64,000 nt of DNA, taken from Streptomyces sp. RB17. GTDB taxonomy: Bacteria > Actinomycetota > Actinomycetes > Streptomycetales > Streptomycetaceae. Location: NCBI RefSeq assembly GCF_009604455.1, contig NZ_WEGL01000002.1, positions 372,001-436,000 on the forward strand. The letters run 5' to 3'. Shown here one piece after another: positions 54,244 through 63,232 of this stretch (within the stretch, counting starts at the first letter, position 1; every line of letters starts with the position of its first letter). The notes beneath the pieces are model-generated. The model ran no database searches. It was not told the origin of the DNA and saw nothing but the letters and a program-made list of their open reading frames with translations. Made by a program: the position numbers and the translations under genes.

Positions 54244-54752
54244 CCGCGCTGACGGAGGCCCGGCGCGCCCGGCGCATCGCCGAGCAGGTGCCCGACCCCG
54301 AACTGCCCATGCTCACACTCGCCGACCTCGGGGTGCTGCGAGACGTGACGGTGGCCGCCGACGGCACGGTCGTCGCCGCGCTCACGCCGACCTATTCCGG
54401 CTGCCCCGCCATGTCCGAGATGCGGGCCGGCGTGGCGGCACGACTGAAGGACGCCGGATACGAACGCGTGCAGGTGCGCACCGTCCTGGACCCGCCGTGG
54501 ACCACAGACTGGATCACCGCGGAGGGCCGCCTCAAGCTCGCCGAACACGGCATCGCACCGCCCGGCCCGGCAGCGCGTCCGGCGCCGGGCCCCGTGCCGC
54601 TGGACCTGTCCGCCACTCGCCGAGCGGTGCCCTGCCCGCGCTGCGGCGCCACTGACACGGAGGAGACCTCCCGCTTCGGCGCCACCTCCTGCAAGGCGCT
54701 GTGGCGCTGCCGCGCGTGCCAGGAACCGTTCGAGTACGTCAAGGAGATCTAG
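54237..54752 (+). CDS. paaD: PaaD, Fe-S maturation factor of the epoxidase
   Basis: Product of 171 aa. An N-terminal DUF59/MIP18 domain (QVPDPELPMLTLADLGVLRD, then YSGCPAMSEM) is followed by a C-terminal zinc-ribbon with paired cysteines (PCPRCGATDTEE, later TSCKALWRCRACQEPFE). Needed to mature the epoxidase. The stop directly abuts paaE. Confidence 0.93.
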   Translation: MVTALTEARRARRIAEQVPDPELPMLTLADLGVLRDVTVAADGTVVAALTPTYSGCPAMSEMRAGVAARLKDAGYERVQVRTVLDPPWTTDWITAEGRLKLAEHGIAPPGPAARPAPGPVPLDLSATRRAVPCPRCGATDTEETSRFGATSCKALWRCRACQEPFEYVKEI

Positions 54753-55868
54753 ATGAAGGACGTGTTGGCTCCCGACGCCGCCCCCTCGCCGGCGCGGCCG
54801 GCGCGCCGCCGCCCGGCCTTCCACACCCTGAAGGTGGCGGCAGTGCAGGGACTGTGCGACGACGCCGCGGCGGTGAGCTTCGACATCCCCGCCGAGCTGG
54901 CGGAGGAGTTCGCCTTCGCACCCGGGCAGTCGCTCACCCTGCGGCGCGAAGTCGACGGGCGGGACGAGCGGCGCTCCTACTCGATCTGCTCCCCGGTGGG
55001 CACCCCTCCCCGCATCGGAGTACGCGTCGTGCCCGGCGGGCTGTTCTCCTCCTGGCTGGTGAACGAGGTGAGACCGGGCGACACCGTCGAGGTGATGGCC
55101 CCGACCGGCGCCTTCACCCCTGATCTGTCCACGCCCGGACACCATGTGCTCATCGCGGCCGGCTCGGGTGTCACACCGATGATCTCGATCGCCGAGTCCG
55201 TCCTCGCCGCGGACGACGGCTTCCGCGTCACCCTCTTCTACGGCAACCGGCGCACCGACTCGGTCATGTTCGCCGACGAATTGGCCGACCTGAAGGACCT
55301 CTACCCGGCCCGCTTCCAGCTCGCCCACGTCCTCTCCCGCGAACCGCGCGAGGCCGAGCTGCTGTCCGGCCGTCTCGATGCCGACCGGCTGGCCGCACTC
55401 ATCGACGGCCTGGTCGATGCCTCCGCCGCCGACCACTGGTGGCTGTGCGGACCACACGGCCTGGTTCTCGACGCCCAGAAGGTCCTCGCCGGTCTGGGCG
55501 TGCCCGACGACCGTATCCACCAGGAACTCTTCTTCGCCGGCGAGGAGCCTGTGGCTCCGGTGCGCCGGCCGGAGAACGTGTCCGACGGCCCGGTCAGCCA
55601 GGTCACCGTCGTTCTGGACGGCCGCGCCACCACCTCGGCCCTCTCCCGCGAGGCCACCCTCCTCGACTCGGCCTCCCGCGTACGCCCCGATCTGCCGTTC
55701 GCCTGCAAGGGCGGCGTCTGCGGCACCTGCCGCGCTCGGGTCCTCCTGGGGGAGGCGGACATGCGGCGCAACTACGCCCTGGAACCTGCCGAGGTCGACG
55801 CCGGATACGTGCTGACCTGCCAGACCTTCCCCGTCTCCGACACCCTGACCGTCGACTTCGACAGCTGA
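54753..55868 (+). CDS. paaE: Phenylacetyl-CoA epoxidase reductase PaaE
   Basis: Product of 371 aa. A ferredoxin-NADP reductase-type part comes first (RRSYSICSPVG for FAD; IAAGSGVTPMISIAESVL for NADPH), then a plant-type [2Fe-2S] domain (FACKGGVCGTCRARVLLGEA, with the fourth Cys in LTCQTFPV). It delivers electrons to PaaA. Last gene of the paaABCDE operon. Confidence 0.95.
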   Translation: MKDVLAPDAAPSPARPARRRPAFHTLKVAAVQGLCDDAAAVSFDIPAELAEEFAFAPGQSLTLRREVDGRDERRSYSICSPVGTPPRIGVRVVPGGLFSSWLVNEVRPGDTVEVMAPTGAFTPDLSTPGHHVLIAAGSGVTPMISIAESVLAADDGFRVTLFYGNRRTDSVMFADELADLKDLYPARFQLAHVLSREPREAELLSGRLDADRLAALIDGLVDASAADHWWLCGPHGLVLDAQKVLAGLGVPDDRIHQELFFAGEEPVAPVRRPENVSDGPVSQVTVVLDGRATTSALSREATLLDSASRVRPDLPFACKGGVCGTCRARVLLGEADMRRNYALEPAEVDAGYVLTCQTFPVSDTLTVDFDS

Positions 55869-56597
55869 GGAACCGATGAGACGCCGATCAGCTCCCACGG
55901 GCCGTCGCTGCGGTTCTGCGCCGGACCGCTCACCAGCTCTGATCACCGTGCCCGGGTCAGCGAATGCTCAGCATGAGGCTGCTGGCGCGGAACGACTGAG
56001 GCCAGGTCCGCTACGTCGCGCGGAACCGGCTGTGCTCCACCTCCGCGGCCGGCCCCTGGCTCTTCCTGATCCTTGGACGAACCCGAGCGCACCGTCGTGC
56101 GCGGACTGTTCCCCCCGGCGCCCCGATCGCTCCGGCACGGGGAGTCGGCGATGTCCCCCAAGCCTCCGTCGTCCGTCGCCGACCGCACCGGCCGCCACCA
56201 TGGGCCCTCTCCTCACCGGCTTCGCCGCCGCGCCCCGCTGGTCCGCGCTGCCGAGGATCTTCGCTTCCGTGCTGCGCGGCTGACCACGGCCCCTCCCCGG
56301 GGCCGTGCCGGCTCCTTCATGGAGCTGCGCCTTCTCGACCGCCTGCCGGAGCGGGCGGTCGATCTTCATCGCGGGTCGCCGCTTCCGTACGTAATGGCTG
56401 TGTGGCTGCCGGATCCATCGGGCTGGTGGCCGCCCCGGAGCCCGGCGTGGCCCGCGCTCGCTGCGGAACCGCCGGGCGGCTTCCTCGCACACGCGCACTC
56501 CGCGCACCGTGCGCTTTCGCCCTGCTCACGGTCGTATGTCGGGCGGGAAAAACCTCTGCACAGCCATTGACGCAGCGCCTGGGCAATGCAAAGTATT
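55869..56597. other. Long intergenic region between paaE and the NCS1 permease gene
   Basis: About 730 bp with open frames on both strands but no recognisable domain and no convincing ribosome site. Decayed sequence is possible. Confidence 0.45.
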
Positions 56598-56616
56598 CAC
56601 TTCTGCATGCACTTTA
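56598..56616. promoter_or_regulatory. Shared operator candidate upstream of the NCS1 permease gene
   Basis: Read on the minus strand this is TAAAGTGCATGCAGAAGTG. It matches 60424-60442 (upstream of the Rieske genes) at 17 of 19 positions. It contains an AAGTG direct repeat around a GCATGC core, 39 bp before the permease start. Confidence 0.6.
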
Positions 56617-56654
56617 GTGTGCACTCTCCGGACTCTCTTCCCCCAGGAGCGGCC

Positions 56655-58223
56655 ATGTCGCTAGCCCAGGAAGTCTCCCCCGCCCCACTGCGGACAAGAT
56701 CCACCGACGACCCCGCCGTGGTGGCCGAGCAGCGCGCCGACGACTACAGCAACCACCTGGTCCCGCTGACCGCTCGTGTCGGGCGCTGGCAGCTGACCAT
56801 GTCGTTCTGGTCCCTGCTCAGCGCGATGGTGTGGCTGTTCTACGGCGCTCTGGCGGCCAGCCTGTACGGCACCGTCGACGCGCTGATCGCCATCGGCATC
56901 TCGGTGGTGACCTACTCACTCATCAATGCCCTGTTCACCGGCTGGAGCCGGCGGAGCGGCCTGAACAGCACCCTGCTGTCGCGCCGGATGTTCGGGGTGC
57001 TCGGCGCCTCGCTCACCGCACTGCTCATCGCCGCCAACACCACCTACTACGCGGTCTTCGAGAGCAGCACGCTCGCGGTCGCGTTCGACCACTACACCCC
57101 GGGCTGGGACATCCGTGTCTGGTACGCGATCATCGTGGTCGCCATGCTGCCGCTGATGCTCGGCGGCGTGCAGACCTGGATGGCGCGACTGAACGGCGTC
57201 CTGTTGCCGCTCTACGTCGTGGGCATCGTCGCAGCGGTCGTGGTCGCCGCCGTGCGCTTTTCGGGAAGCTCGCACTGGCTCTCCTTCGGCGGGGTCGTCC
57301 CGCCGGAGGCCCGGGCCCTGCCCGGCTGGCTGCTGGGCGCGATCCTCTACATGGGCATCTACCTGTGCATGCCGGTCACCGTGGACTTCGCACGGTTCGC
57401 CCGGGTCGAGGACGAGGGCTTCCACCGCAGGGTCACCTTCGGCTGGGTCTTCTACGTCTGGCTCTTCGCGGCGAACGGCGTGGCCGGCATCTTCCTGGTC
57501 CGCGCGGCGATCCCGGACCAGCCCACGGCCGAGACCGGCGTGGTGCAGGCGATCATCGCGAGTCTCGGTGTCGCCGGGCTGATCCTGATCGTGGTGTCCC
57601 AGGCCAGGATCAACAGCATCAACTACTACTTGTCGTCCGCGAACTGGGGGCGGCTCATCAAGGACCTGACCGGCGTCCGACTCAGCCGCACCTTGCTGGT
57701 CGTCGCCACGTCCGGCGTGGTGTTCCTGCTGATGCTGACCGACGTCTTCAGCTATCTGCAGTCCGCGCTGACCTGGCAGGGCGTGTTCCTGGTCAGCTGG
57801 GTCGGCATCGCCCTCACGCACTACGTACTGGTGCCGGAAGACCGTGCGGTCGGACCGGAATTCCGTGCGCTGCGCCTGCCACGGGTCACCTGGGGGCTCG
57901 GCGTCTGGGTGCTCGCCTCCGCCGTCGGCATCTGCCTCGCCGAGGCACCCGGTGTGCCGGCGGTGCTCACCGGAGCGGCGCCGCTCGTCGCGCTGGTGGT
58001 CAGCTCGGCCCTGTACGCGGTCGTCGTGAAGGTGCGCCCGGTGGTCGCCCCGGATGCCTCCGACCCGCGCGGCGAGGTGGCGGACCCGGCCGCCACCTGG
58101 GCCGAGTGCCACCGCTGCGAGAAGGCCTACGTGGTCCTGGAAATGGACCGCGAGGCAGCGGTGGGCGCCCCGGCGGTCTGCGACGCCTGCGCCACGGCGA
58201 GTCTCGTGCCCGGACGTTCCTGA
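56655..58223 (+). CDS. NCS1-family permease with C-terminal zinc-ribbon-like tail
   Basis: Membrane protein of 522 aa from ATG 56655 (AGGAG upstream) with about 12 helices. It looks like the nucleobase:cation symporter-1 family (cytosine, allantoin, hydantoin carriers), with TAANTTYY-type IAANTTYYAVFESSTLA and a SQARINSINYYLSSANWGRL loop. After the last helix a cytoplasmic tail (about 475-520) has two Cys pairs (AECHRCEKAYV, then AVCDACATASL) like a small zinc ribbon, not usual in NCS1 carriers. It heads a catabolic cluster, so its substrate may be the Rieske pathway substrate. Confidence 0.82.
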   Translation: MSLAQEVSPAPLRTRSTDDPAVVAEQRADDYSNHLVPLTARVGRWQLTMSFWSLLSAMVWLFYGALAASLYGTVDALIAIGISVVTYSLINALFTGWSRRSGLNSTLLSRRMFGVLGASLTALLIAANTTYYAVFESSTLAVAFDHYTPGWDIRVWYAIIVVAMLPLMLGGVQTWMARLNGVLLPLYVVGIVAAVVVAAVRFSGSSHWLSFGGVVPPEARALPGWLLGAILYMGIYLCMPVTVDFARFARVEDEGFHRRVTFGWVFYVWLFAANGVAGIFLVRAAIPDQPTAETGVVQAIIASLGVAGLILIVVSQARINSINYYLSSANWGRLIKDLTGVRLSRTLLVVATSGVVFLLMLTDVFSYLQSALTWQGVFLVSWVGIALTHYVLVPEDRAVGPEFRALRLPRVTWGLGVWVLASAVGICLAEAPGVPAVLTGAAPLVALVVSSALYAVVVKVRPVVAPDASDPRGEVADPAATWAECHRCEKAYVVLEMDREAAVGAPAVCDACATASLVPGRS

Positions 58224-58324
58224 TCTTTCCGACCGCTCGTCGGACGGCCTCGCCCACTCCCCGGCACAACAGAAACCGACAGGCCCGACAGAACCGACAG
58301 ACCCGAAACAAGAGGCAGCACAAA

Positions 58325-60265
58325 ATGGCATTCGACAACCTGTTCCGCACCGGCGCGATAGGGGACCTGACCCTGCGCAACCGCGTCGTGAAGTCACCCA
58401 ACACCACGGCCACCTGCAACCCGGACGGAACCGTCAGCCGGCGCACGGTGAACCACTACCGGCGGCTCGGTGAGGGCGGCCCCGGCCTGGTGATGGTCGA
58501 GTACACCTACGTCGACGACGACGCCAGCAAGTCCATCCACGGTCAGCCGGGGGCGAGCCGCCAGGACCACGTTCCCGGCCTCGGATGGCTCGCCGACGAG
58601 GTCCGTTCCACCGGCGCGGCGATCGGCCTGCAGCTGGTGCACGCCGGACGCCAGCGCTTCCTGGGCACCAGTCCGATGAAGTCCGCGTCCTCCTCTTCCT
58701 GGGACGTGGCCGAGATGCAGTTCGGCGTCGTACCCGCCCCGATGACCGTCGAGGAGATCGCCGGGGTGGTGCGCAGCTTCGGCGAGGCGGCGGCGCGCGC
58801 TTACATGGCGCGGTTCGACCTGGTGGAGATCCACGCCGGCCACGGCTACATGATCACCAACTTCCTGTCCCCGCACACCAACGACCGCACCGACGACTAC
58901 GGCGGCTCCTTCGAGAACCGCGCGCGGATCCTGCTGGAGATCGTCGACAGCGTCCGCGCGCACGTGCCGCGCAGCTTCCCGCTGAGCGTGCGGCTCTCGG
59001 TGACCGACTACGAGCCGGACGGCATCATGCTCGAGGAGACCGTTCAGCTGTGTCGGCTGCTGGAGCAGCACGGCGTGGACGTGATCCATGCCTCGGGCGG
59101 ACACCACGCACTGCAACAGTGGGAGGTCAGTTCCTGGTACATGCCGCGCCAGCCGCACCGCTGGGGCTGGGAGAAGATCAAGTCCGCGGTGTCCATACCG
59201 GTGATCGCCTCGGGCTCGCTGATCACGCCCGAGATCGCCGACGAGATCCTAGGATCCTCCAGCGCCGACTTCGTCTCCCTCGGCCGCGCCTTGCTGGCCG
59301 ACCCGGACTGGACGAACAAGGCCCGCGAAGGACGGCAGCTGGAGATCGTGCCCTGCATCCGCTGCAACGACGGCTGCCTGGAGCGCGGGTTGGACCAGAA
59401 GCGCAGTGTGGGCTGCACGGTCAATCCCGAGGTGGCGGAGGAGGGACGGTTCCCGATCGGCACGGCCCAGGTGCGCAAGCGCGTGGCCGTCGCCGGGGGC
59501 GGACCGGCCGGGCTGCGCGCCGCGGCGGCCCTGCACGACCGCGGGCACACGGTCGTCCTCTTCGAACCCGGTGAGCTGGGCGGGGCGCTGAACCACGCCG
59601 TCGGATCCACCGTGAAGCAGGATCTCGCCGGGCTGCGGGACCACCTGGTCCACGAGGTGACCCGGCGGGGGATCGAGGTCCGCCCCGTCGCCGCAGACGC
59701 CGCCGGTGTCACCGAAGGATTCGACGAGGTCGTGGTCGCGACCGGGGCGCCGCAGCGCTCCTTCGGCGGCCCGGTCGCCGAGGCGGCGCTGGTGCTGGGC
59801 CCCGGCGACATCTCGGACCGGCGCGAGGACCTGGTGGGACGGCGCGTCGTCGTGGTCGGTGGCGGCTTCCAGGGCTGTGAGTCGGCCCTGCGGCTGGCCG
59901 AACTACCCGGCACCACCGTCGTCGTCCTCGAAAGCGGCGAGCGGATGATGAGAGGGGACGAGGTCAAGTACGACGTGCTGGTGCTGCCCAGCAGGCTCGC
60001 CGAGGTGGGCGTCGAGGTACGGACCGGATGCGAGGTCGTCGCGGTCGAGGACAAGGGCGTGCGCGTGCGCCGCGCGGACGGTGCCGAGGAGGGCGTCGAG
60101 GCGGACGCGGTGGTGCTCGCCCTCGGCCGGGAGCCGTCGCCCCGCTCTCTGGCGGCCGAGGTCCGCAAGGCAGGGCTGCCGGTCACGAGCATCGGCTCGG
60201 CGGTGGCGCCCGGCCGGGTCTACGACGCCCTGCACACGGCGTATTTCGCGGCCCGCCTGATCTGA
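58325..60265 (+). CDS. Two-domain NADH:flavin oxidoreductase (2,4-dienoyl-CoA reductase/TMADH type)
   Basis: Product of 646 aa. Residues 1-370 are an Old Yellow Enzyme FMN barrel (LRNRVVKSPNTTATC; VEIHAGHGYMITNFLSP; DYGGSFENRARI). Next come cysteines for a [4Fe-4S] cluster (CIRCNDGCLERGLDQKRSVG, with the fourth Cys just after). Then an FAD/NAD part runs from VAVAGGGPAGLRAA (about residue 390) with VVVVGGGFQGCESAL. Such enzymes reduce conjugated C=C bonds or demethylate amines (TMADH, stachydrine pathway). Downstream of the NCS1 gene and followed by a terminator. Confidence 0.87.
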   Translation: MAFDNLFRTGAIGDLTLRNRVVKSPNTTATCNPDGTVSRRTVNHYRRLGEGGPGLVMVEYTYVDDDASKSIHGQPGASRQDHVPGLGWLADEVRSTGAAIGLQLVHAGRQRFLGTSPMKSASSSSWDVAEMQFGVVPAPMTVEEIAGVVRSFGEAAARAYMARFDLVEIHAGHGYMITNFLSPHTNDRTDDYGGSFENRARILLEIVDSVRAHVPRSFPLSVRLSVTDYEPDGIMLEETVQLCRLLEQHGVDVIHASGGHHALQQWEVSSWYMPRQPHRWGWEKIKSAVSIPVIASGSLITPEIADEILGSSSADFVSLGRALLADPDWTNKAREGRQLEIVPCIRCNDGCLERGLDQKRSVGCTVNPEVAEEGRFPIGTAQVRKRVAVAGGGPAGLRAAAALHDRGHTVVLFEPGELGGALNHAVGSTVKQDLAGLRDHLVHEVTRRGIEVRPVAADAAGVTEGFDEVVVATGAPQRSFGGPVAEAALVLGPGDISDRREDLVGRRVVVVGGGFQGCESALRLAELPGTTVVVLESGERMMRGDEVKYDVLVLPSRLAEVGVEVRTGCEVVAVEDKGVRVRRADGAEEGVEADAVVLALGREPSPRSLAAEVRKAGLPVTSIGSAVAPGRVYDALHTAYFAARLI

Positions 60266-60295
60266 CAGCCCTTGGCGTCGCCGTGGTCCCGGCGG

Positions 60296-60330
60296 CCCGC
60301 CCCGGCCTGCTCGCAAGGGGCCGGGGCGGG
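60296..60330 (+). terminator. Hairpin terminator after the oxidoreductase gene
   Basis: A perfect 12-bp GC stem (60296-60307 with 60319-60330) around an 11-nt loop, 30 nt after the stop. It separates the NCS1/oxidoreductase unit from the Rieske operon. Confidence 0.75.
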
Positions 60331-60423
60331 GCTTCGGCGCGCCCTGCACGAGCGCCCTGCACAAGGTCGCCGCAGGGGCGAAAATGGCTGCATACGGAAT
60401 TTTGGACGGGGCTTGCCGTACAC

Positions 60424-60442
60424 AAAAGTGCATGCAAAAGTG
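60424..60442. promoter_or_regulatory. Shared operator candidate upstream of the Rieske operon
   Basis: AAAAGTGCATGCAAAAGTG, a direct repeat of CAAAAGTG around CATG, matches the inverted site at 56598-56616 (17 of 19). It lies about 30 bp before the dioxygenase beta-subunit start and would overlap its promoter. Confidence 0.6.
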
Positions 60443-60472
60443 TGTTCAACCCACCCCGGAGGAGTGTGACGG

Positions 60473-61003
60473 ATGGACTCGACACTGTCTCGGGTCTCGG
60501 CGGACACCGCGCTCTACGCGGAAGTCCTCGACTGGATCCACACCGAGGCCGAACTTCTGGACGACCTTCGCGAGCGCGAGTGGCTCGAGACCATGGTCAG
60601 CCGTGACGTCACGTACACCGTGCCGCTGCGGCAGACGGTGGAGCGGGCCCGCGGCCGCGGCTTCGCGGAGGACACCTACCACCTGCTGGAGACCTACGGA
60701 TCACTCAGCAGCCGGGTCGCCCGCAATGAAACCCAGTACGCCTGGGCGGAAGACCCGCCCTCCCGCATCCGGCACTTCGTGACCAACGTCCGGGTCCGTG
60801 CCACCGAAGACCCCGACACCGTGAAGGTGCGCAGCAACCTGCTGCTGCACCGTACCCGCCAGGACCAGAGCGTGCCCCAGCTGCTGTCCGGCGAGCGCGT
60901 CGACCTGCTGCGCCGCGAGGACGGCCGGCTGATGCTGCTGCGCCGCGACGTCCTGCTCGACCTGACCGTGATCCGCACCCACAACCTGGCGATCTTCTTC
61001 TGA
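60473..61003 (+). CDS. Aromatic-ring-hydroxylating dioxygenase beta subunit
   Basis: Small subunit (SnoaL/NTF2-like cone fold) of 176 aa with FLxxEAELLDD-type IHTEAELLDDLREREWLETM, DVTYTVPLR, TYGSLSSRVARNETQYAWAE, RIRHFVTNVRV and a C-terminal LLRRDVLLDLTVIRTHNLAI. It supports the Rieske alpha subunit that follows 14 bp later. Ribosome site GGAGGAG before ATG 60473. Having beta before alpha is less common than the reverse. Confidence 0.88.
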   Translation: MDSTLSRVSADTALYAEVLDWIHTEAELLDDLREREWLETMVSRDVTYTVPLRQTVERARGRGFAEDTYHLLETYGSLSSRVARNETQYAWAEDPPSRIRHFVTNVRVRATEDPDTVKVRSNLLLHRTRQDQSVPQLLSGERVDLLRREDGRLMLLRRDVLLDLTVIRTHNLAIFF

Positions 61004-61017
61004 GCGAGGAACACACC

Positions 61018-62439
61018 ATGACGAGCCACACCGACACCGGCCGGCTGCTGGACGCGGTCGCCGAGGGCGCCGACCGGGGCAGCATCCCAGCGACGATCTT
61101 CGGCAACCCGGACCTCTACCGGCAGGAACTGCGCAACGTCTTCGGACGCTGCTGGGTGTTCCTCGCCCACGAGTCCGAGATTCCCGCCAAGGGCGACTAC
61201 GTGCTGCGGAAGATCGGCGAGGACAACTTCATTGTCGTCCGCGACGAAGAGGGCGGCGTCAACGTCCTGTTCGACGCCTGCCGGCACCGCGGTGTCCAGG
61301 TGTGCCGCTCGGACTCCGGGAACACCTCCCACTTCCGCTGCCCGTACCACGGCTGGACGTACAACACCAAGGGCAACCTGGTCGGCGCCCCGTTGTGGCG
61401 CAACGCCTTCGGTGGCATGTCGAAGGAGGGCAACGGCCTGGTCAGTGCCGCCAAGGTCGAGTCCTACCAGGGTCTGGTGTTCGCCACCCTGGACGCGACG
61501 GCGCCTGAACTGAAGGAGTACCTGGGCGGCATGGCCTGGTACCTCGACCTGCTCTTCGGGCTCAACGAGCACGGCATGGAGGTGCTCGGCCCGCCGCAGC
61601 GGTTCGTGATCGACGCCAACTGGAAGTCCGGCGCGGACAACTTCTCCGGCGACGACTACCACCTGGGCACCCTGCACCGCTCGGTGTGGGAGATCGGCGC
61701 CTTCCCGGTCCCGTTCCGGGAGAACATGATGGGCTATCACATCCAGGCCTCCCCGGGGCACTCGCTGTCCTTCTCGATGGCCCCGGACGAGAACGAGCCC
61801 GGCCCGAAGTTCTTCGGCTTCCCCGAGGAGCTGGTGGAGACCTTCAACACCAGCCGGATCAGCGCCGAACAGCTGTCGGTCGCCCGCCGGTCCCGGGTCA
61901 TGGTCGCCAATGTCTTCCCCAACTTCTCGCTGCTCGCCCTCCCCATGACCGAGGACGGCGCGAACCACCCGCCAGTGGGCATCCTCACCCTCCGCGTCTG
62001 GCAGCCGCACGGCCCCGGGCAGGTCGAGGTGTGGAACTGGTTCGCCGCCTACAAGAATCTCTCTGCGGAGCAGAAGGACCGCGCCTACCGCGCCGGCCTG
62101 GGCACCTTCTCCATGGGCGGCGCCTTCGAGGTGGACGACACCGAGCCGTGGATCACCGTCGGCCGCACCGGCCGCTCCACCGCCGCCGAGCTCCTCGACT
62201 TCCAGCTCAACTACGAGATGGGCAAGCCCGGCATCGGCATCTCCGAGCCGGTGAAGGAGTGGCCTGGTCCGGGCCGCGTCCAGTGGACCCGCTACGAGGA
62301 GGGCGTCCAGCGCAACCTGTACGCCTTCTACGCCGACATGATGCGCGCCGCCCCCGGCGCCTGGCCCAGCCTCGTCTTTCCCGAGGCCCAGGGCGCCGCC
62401 CCGCAGGACTCGAAGGACAGCCATGAGCAGCAGGCTTGA
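61018..62439 (+). CDS. Rieske non-heme iron dioxygenase alpha subunit
   Basis: Product of 473 aa. The Rieske cluster ligands are in FDACRHRGVQVC and HFRCPYHGWTYNT (CxH...CxxH). The mononuclear Fe site is DNFSGDDYHLGTLHRS, with Asp and two His. The C-terminal ring-hydroxylating domain is full length. It would cis-dihydroxylate an aromatic or N-heteroaromatic ring. Ferredoxin and reductase genes are not visible before the window ends, and one may lie just beyond. Its 3' end overlaps the SDR gene by 17 bp. Confidence 0.9.
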   Translation: MTSHTDTGRLLDAVAEGADRGSIPATIFGNPDLYRQELRNVFGRCWVFLAHESEIPAKGDYVLRKIGEDNFIVVRDEEGGVNVLFDACRHRGVQVCRSDSGNTSHFRCPYHGWTYNTKGNLVGAPLWRNAFGGMSKEGNGLVSAAKVESYQGLVFATLDATAPELKEYLGGMAWYLDLLFGLNEHGMEVLGPPQRFVIDANWKSGADNFSGDDYHLGTLHRSVWEIGAFPVPFRENMMGYHIQASPGHSLSFSMAPDENEPGPKFFGFPEELVETFNTSRISAEQLSVARRSRVMVANVFPNFSLLALPMTEDGANHPPVGILTLRVWQPHGPGQVEVWNWFAAYKNLSAEQKDRAYRAGLGTFSMGGAFEVDDTEPWITVGRTGRSTAAELLDFQLNYEMGKPGIGISEPVKEWPGPGRVQWTRYEEGVQRNLYAFYADMMRAAPGAWPSLVFPEAQGAAPQDSKDSHEQQA

Positions 62440-63232
62440 CGGGCAGGTCGCCCTGGTCACCGGAGCGGCCGGCGGACTCGGCTCGGCCGTCGTCCGTCGC
62501 TACCTCGCAGAGGGTGCCCGAGTGGTCGCCGCCGACCTGCGGGCCGGCCCGCTGGAGGAACTCGCCGAACGGCTCGGCCGCCCCGCCACCCTGACCACGG
62601 TCGCGGGCGACGCTTCCGACTGGAAGACCTCCGTGGCCATGGTGGACACCGCCCACCGCCACTTCGGCCCGGTCGACGTCTACACCTCGTGCGTGGGCGT
62701 GTACGACCACAACGTGCGCCTGGTGGACCTGCCGGGCGATCAGCTGGGCGAGGCGCTCCAGGAGTGCTGGCGCATCAACGTCGGTTCGATCCTGGTCAAC
62801 CTCCGCGCGGCACTGGACGATTTGATCGCCACCCGTGGCCGGGTCGTCCTCACCGGGTCGTACGCCTCCTATGCGGCCGCGGGGGGCGGGGTGCTCTACA
62901 CCTCCTCCAAGCACGCCGTGCTGGGCGTGGTCAAGCAGCTCGCCCACGAACTCGCCCCCAAGGTGCGGGTGAACGCGGTCGCCCCGGGCGTCCTGCCCAC
63001 CGTGATGACCGGCATCGGCGCTCTCGGGCAGGGAACGCGCGACGCGGTCCTGCCCGGCACCGAGGACGCGCTGCCGCTGCACCACATCCCCACCGGCGAC
63101 GACCTGGCCGGACTGTACGTCACCCTCGCCTCGGCGGCGGACACCGCGGCCGTGACCGGCTCCGTGCTGGTGGCCGACTCGGGGCTGCTCGCCCGCGGCC
63201 TGGCCGCACCGGCGGGAGGTGACGACCTGTGA
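62423..63232 (+). CDS. SDR dehydrogenase, probable cis-dihydrodiol dehydrogenase
   Basis: Product of 269 aa with VALVTGAAGGLGSAVVRRYL (NAD site), a catalytic Ser in LTGSYASYAAAGGG and YTSSKHAVLG (Tyr, Lys), APGVLPTVMT and a C-terminal SVLVADSGL. Its position directly after a Rieske alpha subunit fits re-aromatisation of the cis-diol. It overlaps both neighbours (17 bp and GTGA). Confidence 0.83.
   Translation: MSSRLDGQVALVTGAAGGLGSAVVRRYLAEGARVVAADLRAGPLEELAERLGRPATLTTVAGDASDWKTSVAMVDTAHRHFGPVDVYTSCVGVYDHNVRLVDLPGDQLGEALQECWRINVGSILVNLRAALDDLIATRGRVVLTGSYASYAAAGGGVLYTSSKHAVLGVVKQLAHELAPKVRVNAVAPGVLPTVMTGIGALGQGTRDAVLPGTEDALPLHHIPTGDDLAGLYVTLASAADTAAVTGSVLVADSGLLARGLAAPAGGDDL

Noticed and set aside
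55876..56283. A 135-codon open frame after paaE
   Set aside because: Arg/Pro/Ala-rich composition, no ribosome site and no recognisable domain; typical of random open frames in very GC-rich DNA.
56831..60265. A continuous frame of more than 1,100 codons joining the NCS1 region to the oxidoreductase
   Set aside because: Upstream of 58325 it reads the NCS1 gene out of frame (Arg/Gly/Pro-rich); the oxidoreductase starts at ATG 58325.
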